Below are positions 36,374-46,853 of a stretch of DNA of 64,000 nucleotides, piece by piece. Position 1 is the first letter of the stretch. Each line of letters opens with the position of its first letter. The position numbers and the translations under genes were made by a program. Below the pieces are notes generated by a model, which was given only the letters and a program-made list of their open reading frames with translations, ran no database searches and had not been told where the DNA came from. The stretch is from the NCBI GenBank assembly GCA_031310005.1, contig CM062381.1, forward strand, positions 930,001 to 994,000. Direction: 5' to 3'. The stretch comes from Dactylellina haptotyla. Its lineage: Eukaryota > Ascomycota > Orbiliomycetes > Orbiliales > Orbiliaceae.

Positions 36374-37574
36374 TTAATCGATTTCCATTCTCGGTGGAGG
36401 GGTGATCTGGTTTGTGCCAGCGTTGAAGTCGGCCATTTGGTGCTTGTCTTCAGGATCGGCTGGCTTCCTCCTATTCACGTGCTGCTTAAGGCCCTTGTCG
36501 AAGTTGAGCATGCACTTGATAGCCACACAGATGGTGATGATGAGTAGGATGACAGTAATAACTGCGAAAATCGTAAGAGAACGACGCGCAAGCAGGTAGA
36601 ATTCGACTTTGGCGCCATTGTACATCCGGACGAGTTTGAAGAGGAAATAAGAAAGACCACCGAAGTAGAGGATCTAGGAGTGAGATGTTAGTTACGCATT
36701 AATTATCAAGGGGTGCATTTGATAAGTGAATAAAAAAAACATACAATGACAATCGAGGAGCCGACTTTGTTTTCCCTCCTGGTAAACCACGCAGCGGCGA
36801 GAAGGATGATGATGGTGATTGGAATGACGACAATGGTCAAGATGAACTCAATGTCGGTGGTCTGGAGCAGAATGACCAAGAACTGGATGGTGAAGCCCAA
36901 GAAGAAAAAGAAATCGAACTTGAGGAGGGCGATATAAATTTGGAAAACAAGATATCGGCGCTTCATCCTTAGGTCGGCGGAGATGTGCTTGTAGATTGTC
37001 CATGCGAATTCATCATGTAGTCTCCAGGCGACGAAGCTCATGAACAATGTGACGACCCCGATGACGACCGGGATGGCGACTAGGAAAGGATTAACACGCC
37101 TCCATAGTTTGACAGGGTCGTAGTTGTTGGGTCTGTCGGGTGTGTTTCCAGCGGCTGTTTTGGTAATGGCTTCTTTGACCTGGTCGATCTGGATGGCGGA
37201 ATATAGGAGCATGAGGCCGTTGAAAATACAAAGACCGAAGACCTGGATAGTGTTCTTGAGGCGGAGAGCATCGTAGACCAGCACGAATTGAAATAGCCAC
37301 GCAAAGATGAAAAGAGTGAGATATGTGGTGATTGGTTTTCTGTTATTAGCAGGCTTGCCCTCGGCATCCATCACGCCATCCGGCATCGATGATTGGAATG
37401 TTCCGAAGATATAACTAGAAGGGGAGTCGAGTCGAGTCAGCTTTGCGGTGCTCGCGTCCGGAAATCGCGGAGAGAGCAAGTAACCCCTTACCATTCAAAA
37501 GTGAGCACAATGGCGGCCTCGATGAGGACCAGAGCCATAAAGGCCCTGGTCCAGGCTGTTGTGGGCCAATACAT
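36374..37574 (-). CDS. Multipass membrane protein, UPF0658 Golgi-family-like
   Basis: Exons 37492-37574, 36745-37414 and 36374-36673 (complement) join in frame to give about 350 residues. About seven hydrophobic segments are visible, including RAFMALVLIEAAIVLTFE, ITTYLTLFIFAWLFQFVLVY, FLVAIPVVIGVVTLFMSFVA, FFFFLGFTIQFLVILL, ILTIVVIPITIIILLAAAWF and IFAVITVILLIITICVAIKC. Conserved-looking loops include YDALRLKNTIQVFGLCIFNG, FNKGLK-like FDKGLKQHVNRRKP and a short hydrophilic C-terminus. This resembles the fungal UPF0658 Golgi membrane proteins, whose biochemical role is unknown. The start is uncertain. The reading frame continues upstream (to about 37709, after a TAG acceptor-like site) with no ATG, so either the M at 37574 is used or an upstream exon exists. 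Confidence 0.75.
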
Positions 37575-40500
37575 CAATCCAGGCCGTCTGAGGTCGGTTC
37601 CCGTATGTCGAAGATAACCTGCGTCCCCTAAGAGAGGGTTCGAGTCTCGTTTTTGGTGGCCCTTTAGGAACGGAATGGTGGGCAACTTGTGGAAGGAACC
37701 CGTCTAGAAAGGTTTTTGCGATGGTCGAAACCGGAACAAGTGGAAGAATAGAGAAGGGGGGAACGGAAAGCGAGTGTGAGGTCCGCTCCTCCTGTTGGAG
37801 TGTGTGGACGTGGATACGGCTGTTCCAGGGGGGGTGGTGAGGAAGGGGAGGGAAGGGAAAAATTAAATGAGGGCCTGTGTTGGAGGAGGTTGTTGGCGTG
37901 TTGATGCGGACGTCTGAGAGCCAGTCAGCAGTGTTGATGTGTTGTTGCCCTGTCGCCGCCGAGAACGCGCGTTGTGGCAGCTGAGGTGGGTTCGATAGCA
38001 GAGGTATATTATATTATTGGAGATACTCTGCTCTATTTCAACCCAGCGATGCCCTTCAGAGGGAAGAAGGAGGAGGAGAGAGGAAGAAGAAGAGGAGGTC
38101 TGAAAAGCTATTCCGAGATGCGGTTTTAGGGTAGGTTGCGGAGAAGACGAAGAAGATCTTGGTCGGGTCCGGGTCTCATGTAACGTTCTGCAAGGAAGCT
38201 GGTTTGAAGAACGGTAACGCCGACAGAAAAGCTGCTGATGCGGTTTGGCTTTCCCTCGTAAAAACACCGTACAGCAATGGGTATACTCTCAAAATCGAGA
38301 TCAAGTCAAAATACGAAGCGTCGACGTCGAGGAAGCCCTGACAGGTCGAGAAGGCTAAAAGTTCAGAGAGAGGCGGGTGAGAAACTATCAGAATATGCGA
38401 GCGACTGAAGGCGCTGCCGAAGGGTGAGATGCTAAGTGGAGCAACAACGGTCACGGCTGCTGCTCTCTAACGGCTTGGGTGTTAGTCGTTGGGTCTAATA
38501 ATGAATGGACGTAAGCGTAAGATATCCGACTGGGCGATGTCTCCAGATCCCCTCTGTCGGTCGTCGTGGGCTTGATGCGTCTATCGGCTGAGCGTCGGTC
38601 AATGAAGATATCAAGGGCTGGAGCTGAGAAGCTGGAAGGAACATCTGAGGAAAGGGCGAGCCCGAGCAAATAAAGAATAAAAAGGAATAGCCGTAGCGTA
38701 GGGGCCGTCGTCCGTTTTCCTTCTTTTCTTTTTTGCTCTGCCTTTTTTTTCCCTGCTTCCTTCCCTTCTTTCCTTCCAACTATTCGCCTTGCCTGTAACC
38801 TGCAATATGCAATATGTAGGCCCTGGGGAGACCAGGAGGGAGGGCTTGTTACGGGGACGGCGTACGGCTACTAATGTAAGACAGCCCATTTTACGTTACA
38901 GCGGGTGCTTCTAGTCTGGAAGCAGGCAGGTGCGAGGGGGCTGTTCACCATTAGCGAGGAACGAAACAGACGGCCTCCTCTTCTCCTCTCCTTCTCATGC
39001 CTTCTCCCAGTAGCAAAATATGCAAGCAATCTTTCCCGGGCATGTACATGTGCTGTTGGCATATCATCAGCATTGGCGCGGCACCCGTCGTTGCTCTGTC
39101 GCGTCGACGGTCCCGATTGATGCCATCTCTCTTGATACTTGGCTTCGGGCGTCTTTTTTCTGAAAAGTGAGAGCCTCAGTTCTTCCCTCCTGCATTGAAA
39201 CAATCGGGTTTCAAGACCTCCAAGAAACAGCCAAGCACTATATCACCAAAATGTCTATTATTCCTAACCTGCATATGTGTGCAGGCCCTGCGGCGGCAAA
39301 TTTCGTGCCCTGAAGCTAAAAAAAATTAGTAACAATAATAGAGACGTCAATCGTGTTTCGTGAATTCCCAGAATCCAAGAATTCAAGACTGTTGCCGGCG
39401 TCTATCGTCACAATTTCTGCACATCACCTCTATTTTCCCGTTATCAAGGTTTTGGGGTTAGCGGGCATTCGCATTGGCATTCGATAGCAGTATCACGCTC
39501 ATGCAGGTGCCTCCATTCGGCCAAAGCTGTGATCTAATAGATGCACTTGATATCTTCAAATAATCAACCTAACCAGGTAGAAATTTCGTAAGCTCAGCTA
39601 TCAGTGTACACTATTATCGATGCGGCTATCATCTGTGCACATGCAAACCGTGGCCCTCTTTACAGCTTTGCTACCTGCTGTGTATCACCGGATCCTGTAA
39701 GTCTCACCGAAATGCCGCAGCTATGCCTGGGGCATAATGCCTTGCGTTGTAAGCAGAGACATTCCGGCTCTCAAACTCAGAACACTATTCAAACTATTTA
39801 CCATTATATTATGACTCCAGCTCTCGTGATATCATAGCGATAGGAATTTCGAATATAGTGATCATACATCCGACCATGTAATCAAAATTCTTGCATCTTC
39901 CGGGTCCCGCCACTCGCACGATTCAAGCCGGGCAGGCGTCATTCGAAGCCCTTTGCCGCTCAAAAGTCTTCTGGCAAACTAGCACCAGAAAAATCTATGA
40001 CAGGGCCAGCCTATTAGGGGGCGCATAAATAACACATGGGAATTTTTAGATCATGAATAAACTTCGATGACGCGCAAAACTGACAGGGTCTAGTTAATCT
40101 GTTCAGCTCAACACCAGCCCACCAAGTGAGGCTATGACGGCCGTGAATTCCGGGGGTAAAACCATTATGTATCGTCGATAGGTAAATCTTCCCCGAGAAT
40201 AGCAAAAACAGCCCTCATACCCTCCGTTTGTAGTAAAGGTAGCCCTTTTGCTGTCACAGACTAAACTGACCCTACTGTCAACGCATCGACCCGGATCCCC
40301 AGGGAACATTTACCAATACAGGCAACCCGGGGTGAGCTTCAGGACAGTTTCATGTCACCAGAGTCCGCAGCACTCTCAACGCCAGAAAAATGCCTTTCGT
40401 GTCAGCCTTATTTTCCTCTACCACTCTCCTCTGTAACCTCGCAAAAGAACCCCTAAAATCTCTTGGCGGGGTAGAGTGGGGAGAACCGTTTCGTCGGTTC

Positions 40501-41995
40501 CGCGTCCATACCTTGGCCGCTCCCTACAGTTTGGTTCCCGAGCTCTTGACCCGCCCTCCGATTCGACGATGCTAGACTGCTATCGAGTTTCGAATCTGCT
40601 CGGTAGTACGAATAGTCACTCGACCGGACTTGGATCTAATTTGCGATAGGAGGCTGGATACCTTTCTCGATGGACAAATAGGAATCTGCCATTCGCATGG
40701 AGGGGTAGTTTGTTGCGACCCAAAACGACCAGCGGCCTTGGCTCCTGTGGCTTAACCACTCTCGTGTTAATCAACGGGAGGTTCTTTTGTTGACCTTCTT
40801 ATCAGCTTCTGTTTGGGCAACGTGGTATTGAATTGTTTCAATCACCGGTCACTTGATTCCGGAATTCTCATTTTCGTGAATCCATTGAAAAAATAGCGCT
40901 ACTGGATCTTCGGCTGCAATATTGCGGGATTGTCTGATGTTACGCCACATGCGGCCGGCGGAAACTTTGCGGTTTCGAAACTACTCATCGCCACGGCCAC
41001 CTCGAATTGACCAATTGCGTTTCGACACCGCAAAAGTGGAACGACAATATCGAGTGTCCGTTTTCTCGCAAGTGAGGATAGCCGTGGTTCTTCATTGTCG
41101 CACAGGGGACTTCTACTGTCTCGTCATTTATCGATCTCTAAAATAAATTGCATTACATGCATACCTTGAGTTAGGCAGGTTTCTAGGGTATAAACGTTCA
41201 AACATAAACTTTCGTTACCTTGGTGATTTGATCTCCATGATGATATGTCATAGGAAGTATAATAATAAGTAACTTGTAATGATAAACAGCAAGTAGCCGG
41301 GCTTGTTGGTGATAATATAAGTCTGCGCACTTCTTCTGTCTCCTACGGATTTTGTTTGCGATACAACGTCGAATATCGTAAATTTATCGTAAATTTAAAG
41401 ATTTGATATGAGAAGGAGCCGAGACAGAATCTCCGTGCGAAAATTGTCTGTCCAATTCAGCTGGGCGTTGACCTGCGGCCCGGATGCTAGTTCTATTCTC
41501 ATTGATGCTTCGTCTAAGAAAGCTATGATTTCGGCAAAGCCATGAACTTCGGGTTCACAAGTCGACGAGGTGAAACCTTCAAGAGACTAGCTTCAAACAA
41601 TCTCAGAAACGAGTGTTCCGTTGTATTTATATTTATTAGAATAGTTTATTTCGTGTTACATTTTCGGCCCGCATAATGCAATGTTTTAGCTTGGCTTCTT
41701 CGAGTTTACCTGCAATAATTCTTTCAGTTAACTTGATTTCAAAGATGAAATTTGGAAAATTGTAGAATTCGAATCCCAATCCTGTCATATTGGAGCTGGA
41801 TGTTGATAACTGTGGCTTGTGCGGTATGTGGCTTGGCGGACCTCACATTTTGGAGCCACTTGAAATGTTGCCCATCAATGCTTCTCCCGCCAACTAGACA
41901 TCGCGAGATTATACGATGATGGAAGCCCACATCACCCACCCGCCGTAAAGTATGAGATCGCACGAATACAGCAAAAAACAAATGATCTTGTAAAG
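37575..41995. promoter_or_regulatory. 4.4 kb interval between the membrane-protein gene (-) and NPR2 (+)
   Basis: This is a divergent upstream region. From about 37.7 to 38.9 kb it is purine-rich on the plus strand, that is, a pyrimidine-rich leader for the minus-strand gene. The rest, 39-42 kb, has only short open frames on both strands without domains. No RNA gene or repeat family was recognised. Confidence 0.4.
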
Positions 41996-43437
41996 ATGAG
42001 CATCAAATGCATCTTCTATTCCTACTTTGATGCCGACAAAGGTACCGGGACCCGTTCTCGTAACATACCGCAGAGCTAACGATCTTTCGTTTGATAGGCC
42101 CTCGCGTTCTGTACCAAGTTCCAGAGAACTCGGTTACCCCTTCTAGCGACACACCTTCCCAGCCGCCATCACTGTTTCTCTTCGATGAGATATCTGACTA
42201 CATAATTCCCAAACAGCAGCTCTGTGACCGACTCATAACATTCTGCCGCAATCGCTACCGACTCCTCGGATACCCGACCTGTCTCGAAGATGACAAATAC
42301 GACCGCAATGAGTTCATCTTCAATTTTGTCATTGTGCTTGATGAATCGGAGGAATTCAGCTCCTACAAACCCGTGGTGAAGAAGCTAGCGCGGCTTTTTA
42401 AGGCTTTGGAAGAACAGACGGGATTCCTGTGGAATGAGGTAACACGGAGTTCGGTGTATACCCTCATCGAACAGGTTATGGAGGACTTGAACAGCTATTG
42501 CGAGTGCATGATTCCTATTAGTATGTCCGCTCTTCCCTTATCTCCGCTAGACTGTCATCGCTAATACTCGGACGCAGACGAAAGCAACACTATCAACCTC
42601 AAGTTGTTCCCTGTAATCCCTCCGCCGGCACCTATCAAGGCCTTCCACGTTCCGATCTCTACTGTACGGTTCGAGTCTATAATGGATGGTAACTGGGACC
42701 TCACTATGCAACGCATTATACCCTACATTGACGGTGTGAACTCCGTGCGTCGGATCGCCGAGCTCGCGGACGCGGATTACACGCTCACGAAGAAATGCGT
42801 GTCCGAACTATTATACTACGGCTGTATCATAATAGTGGACGTGTTTCGTTTTGCGAATATATACGCTGTCAATAGTGATTTGGCGAATTTCGTGAACGAC
42901 ACGGTCTTACACGAGGAATGCCAGGGGTATATTAGTAGTAATGGGCGGCTATTAGACTTTCCGACGATACTGGAGTTATATACTAGTCTGCGGCAGGGGC
43001 TTAGCGTGGTCGAGTGGAGTTTGGAAAACGCCGAACGGTTGAAGGACGTGGATGTTCGGCGGTTTATACAATTCGGGATTATCAAGGGGTTTCTATATCG
43101 GGTGCAAAAATATCCGGTGAGGATTGATGATGGTAGTGGTTCGGTTGCACCTCTGAGCTCTCAGCTGGTAGCTGGGCTTGGTAGTTCGGCGTCTTTGACC
43201 GGTTTGGTCACCGGACCACCGATGCTGGACGCAGCGGGTAGCTTGGTGGCAGCGAAGACAGGCAAGTCAGTCACGACAGGTGTAAGTGGAGGGCTAATGG
43301 CAGATCGTAGCCTGCCACTGTTGCGATACTTGGACGGAGCGCACCATTTCGATTCAATATGTACGGATCTACAGCAGAGCGAGAAGGAGGTGTTGAAGAA
43401 CCTTGCAGCTTATCCGATTGAGATCATTGATCGGTGA
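41996..43437 (+). CDS. NPR2: Npr2, GATOR1/SEACIT subunit (NPRL2 orthologue)
   Basis: Npr2 forms the SEACIT/GATOR1 complex with Npr3 and Iml1 at the vacuole, where it restrains TORC1 when amino acids are short. Exons 41996-42041, 42098-42520 and 42578-43437 join in frame to give 442 residues. Conserved blocks include MSIKCIFYSYFDADKGPRVL at the extreme N-terminus (split by intron 1), ISDYIIPKQQLCDRLI, VDFRF-like EFIFNFVIVLDESEEFSSYK and WDLTMQRIIPYIDGVNSVRR. These are followed by YYGCIIIVDVFRFANIYAVN and a C-terminal winged-helix-like end. A low-complexity Gly/Ser/Ala insert of about 50 residues (around 367-415) precedes the last 25 residues. The very short first exon (46 nt) is supported because the conserved GPRVLYQVP motif is restored by splicing. 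Confidence 0.95.
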
Positions 43438-43524
43438 ATGGGAGACACAAATAAGGTATCAATATTAAGGATATAGGAGAAAGGAAATGCTATAAATACA
43501 CAGACCCGGAAGGCGTTATCCTGC

Positions 43525-44825
43525 TTATGCGTCGGCGTATTTGATCACTGCCTTGCCGAAGTTTTCGCCTCTCAGCATTCTAACAAATCCTTCGGCCTCA
43601 TTGTCAATTCCCTCAGTGACATCCTCGGCGTAGTGGATGCTTCCGTCGTTCAGCCACTTAGAAACGTTCTTGTGGAAGTCTGCCATGTATTTCGCTGCGA
43701 TGTCTCCGACGATAAAGCCCTGAACCTTCAACTTTTTGGTTACAATGAACATAAGATTCTTGATGCCATAAGCTTCTTCGCCCTGTTTCCGGTTACTGTT
43801 TAAATGGCTTAGCGAATATCATGATTGATGAACGAAGGATATTGGACTTACTATTGCGAGATCATGCCACATTCGATGAAGCGAGCAAATGATTTCGCAT
43901 TATCAAGGGCGGCCTCAAGGGTTTCTACGTTTGCCGGCTTGATTAGACTGGCACTTGAATTTGGAAACAATAGGGATTCTTACCGCCACCGACGTTGTCA
44001 TAGTAAATATCGAGTCCTTCGGGAATGTACTTCGGCAATGCCTCCTTTACTGGCTCCTTCTTATAATTGAAGGCGGCGTCAAATCCGAGCTTATCAATAA
44101 GATATTTGACTTTCTCGTCCGAACCAGCGGACCCAACAACTCTCAATCCTTCACGTTTTGCCAGCTGCCCAACCAAGGATCCAACAGCGCCTGATGCCGC
44201 GGAAATGAAGATAGTCTCCTTCTCATTCTTGTGGAGCTCGCCAATTTCGTATAGTGACGAATACGCAGTCAGGCCTGGCATTCCAAGAGCGCCAGTGAAG
44301 CGCTGTAATGGCAGGTTGTATTGGTTGTCCACGATCCTGAGGAAGCTAGTCTTGGTCTTCTCTGCGGAGTAGACGACATATTCGGAGTGTACGGTGAGAC
44401 CTGTGACTATATCGCCCTTTTTGAAGTTTGGGTGGCCGGACTCGATGACCTTGGAGACGCCACCACCTTCGATAGGTTCGCCCAATGGGTACGCGGGCTG
44501 GATATTAGAAGGCTATCAGCGTTCTGATTTCGATAGATATAACGTTACATTGGAAAACATACGCTGTAGCTTTGAATTGAAGGGTCGCGCATCCGGCCGC
44601 GCATGTATCTATGTTTGGTGTTAGAGAACGGCTTGTTTGGCGATGATCATGAGGCACAATTGATAATTCTTACGGATCTACAGAAACATAGAGGACTTTG
44701 AGGACAAGGCCGCCCTCTGGGGCTTTCGAGATATCGACTTCATCCGTTCGGACAATGATGTTTTCGCCAGGAACTGGGAACCCATTGGGAACTGAGTTCA
44801 CTATAACAGACTTTGATTGGACCAT
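43525..44825 (-). CDS. Zinc-independent MDR oxidoreductase (NADP-dependent alkenal/leukotriene reductase type)
   Basis: Members reduce activated double bonds such as alkenals using NADPH, in the cytosol. Exons on the complement are 44674-44825, 44563-44608, 43984-44497, 43852-43924 and 43525-43795, all in frame, giving 351 residues, the normal length. Recognisable blocks are KVLYVSVDPYMRGRM (the typical N-terminal motif of this MDR branch), PLGEPIEGGGVSKVIES, MPGLTAYSSLYEIG, the nucleotide-binding loop ISAASGAVGSLVGQLAK, GFDAAFNYKKEPVKEALPKY and GLDIYYDNVGG. There is no cluster of four cysteines or zinc-ligand pattern, as expected. The 43-bp-separated NPR2 gene converges from the left, so the transcripts probably overlap. 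The physiological substrate is unknown. Confidence 0.92.
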
Positions 44826-45900
44826 CGTGTAAATTTAGCCGAGGATATAAAATGCGACGAGTGAATCGGTAAACTGGGTATTGCTATTACTTGAGGTTGA
44901 GGATGGCTTTATTGTTACAATGGGAATAATGAAGATAGAAAAAAATATTACAGTATTCCCCCAGGCCTTTAAATACTTTTCTTCTAACCAAGCTTTATTC
45001 TGGCGCTTCGCAGCAACCGAGCTTACAGCATTTCCTAATTACAGGACTTTCCCACAGCTTTCAATATTGGGTGTAGGTCCTTGTACTTGGAAGCCGTAGA
45101 CTAACCCAAGTTGTGTCAGTGGCGCACTGAACAGCGAATGGCAGAACCCCCGCTTGATAATTACCCCGCTACCCTATTTGAATGCCCAGAGAGGAAATAA
45201 ATTACTTCCTTCCCATTGGACGGGCCGGATAGATACAAAGATGGACCATATTGCGCTACTCTTGCAGCCTGGTCGTGATCGCATTGAAACATGTTTAACA
45301 CGTAACTCAGTTTGCGCACGTTGCTTCTTGATTGATTGAACAGGCCGCCATCCAATGATTTTCTGATCGGCTCTGCCGGTGTAGACGGAAAAGGCGGCTC
45401 CCCGCATCTGGTCGCTGTGGGTTTTAAGCCGAGGTATAGGGAAAACGTATTAGTAACCTTTTCATGAAGCTAGACTGGTATCTAGAACTCCAGAGCTCGA
45501 TGGGATCGCGCACGGAGCTTTGACTTTGTAGGGCAGGTGGCCGTCCTATCGGTGGCCAAATGGAGGATCCACTCGTCACTGTCTCCTTTTGCAATGCATG
45601 TGGGTTTTTGTAACCGTTGAGAATGCAGGTGCGACGAATCTGTAACGTTGGATCTCGCTTTGGAGAAAGAGGAAATTGTTCGAATCCGAACTGCGGCGTC
45701 CAAAGTTGGCCCGATTGTTGCCAAGACTCCGAGCTCCAGCTCCCATCGCACGCCTTCGCCTTTGACGTCTTCAACCTCAACCGCAAAGATACCCACAGGC
45801 AGCTCAACATCGGCCCAACCGACTACCGACTGACCATAAACACCCTTCTACGATAGCATCTGATCCCTCCGCATATATCCGTTCCCGCCTCTCCGTCGCA
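44826..45900. promoter_or_regulatory. Divergent promoter between MDR gene (-) and Maf gene (+)
   Basis: The two genes are transcribed apart from this 1.07 kb. A minus-strand frame without ATG (45482-45855) and shorter plus-strand frames overlap at 45.6-45.85 kb. None has a recognisable domain, and this part is probably the Maf 5' leader. Confidence 0.4.
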
Positions 45901-46853
45901 ATGTTCAGCTGGTTCGGTAATAACGACGACCTGCAGAAGCAACCGCCGCCCCCTTCTTACAGGGACGAGCCCGATAACCTTCCGTCCGGCCCCCATTACT
46001 CCCAACTTGCAAAGAAACTCCGTCCGTTGGACCTACCGTGCCTGAATGTCCTCCGTGGGAAACGCGTCATCCTCGCTTCCGCCTCTCCCCGGCGGAAACA
46101 GCTGCTCGCTCAAATCGGTCTGACAAAGATTGACGTCGTCCCCAGCGATTTCGCCGAAGATCTGGATAAGGCCAAATACACTGCTATAGAATACGTTATG
46201 GAGACAGCTCAGGCGAAGTGCATGAGTGTTTATAAGCAAGAGGTTAGTTTGGGAACTGCGTTGGGCGTGGCTGCCTTTGCAGGTTTAATCCACTGGTATG
46301 CGGGAGTGCTGAATTTGATTACAACAGATAGACTCGGACGAGGAGCCGGCCCTCGTAATCGCTGCAGATACGATAATATGCTCCTATCTCGGTGCGATTG
46401 TGGAGAAACCACTGAACTATCAAGACCATCTCGATATGCTGAAGGGTCTCAGGGATGCGGAACCGCATAAAGTGATTACCGCCGTGTGTGTTATGAGTCC
46501 CATAGAGGATGGCGCAGCGCCAGGTTACACTATGGAAACACATGTTGAAGGTTTGTACAGCTCAATTACTTGTGATTCTTTCTATGCAGAACTAAATTTC
46601 CAACTTTCAAACAGAAACCATTGTAAAATTCGACAAGAACGTTACCGACGAACTGATAGAATCATACGTAAGAACCGGCGAAGGATCCGACAAAGCTGGT
46701 GGGTATGGTATTCAGGGCTTGGGAACCATCCTAGTAGAGTCAATATCAGGGTGTTATGATAACGTGGTTGGGTTACCATTAAGAGGAACACTGAAGGCAA
46801 TTGAGTCTGTGGTATTCCCACAAGAAATGGAAGAAAGGGACATCGTCCTGTGA
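45901..46853 (+). CDS. Maf-like nucleoside triphosphate pyrophosphatase
   Basis: Maf/ASMT-type proteins hydrolyse non-canonical or excess nucleoside triphosphates (dTTP/UTP or modified bases) to the monophosphate. Exons 45901-46242, 46328-46550 and 46615-46853 join in frame to give 267 residues. The signature [10 protein letters not shown] lies near residue 60, the catalytic aspartate is in VIAADTII, and the C-terminal motif [12 protein letters not shown] is intact. A Pro-rich N-terminal extension of about 45 residues ([20 protein letters not shown]) precedes the domain and is common in fungal homologues. The block [20 protein letters not shown] fits the family's regular strand. Intron 2 uses a weaker GTTTGT donor, but the reading frame and the HVEETIVKF continuity support it. 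The exact substrate is not predictable from sequence. Confidence 0.92.

Noticed and set aside
40103-40309. Minus-strand frame with text CDSKRATFTTNGGYEGC, recalling fungal secreted Cys-rich proteins
   Set aside because: Only a short resemblance, no signal peptide, and neighbouring sequence is full of stops in the same frame.
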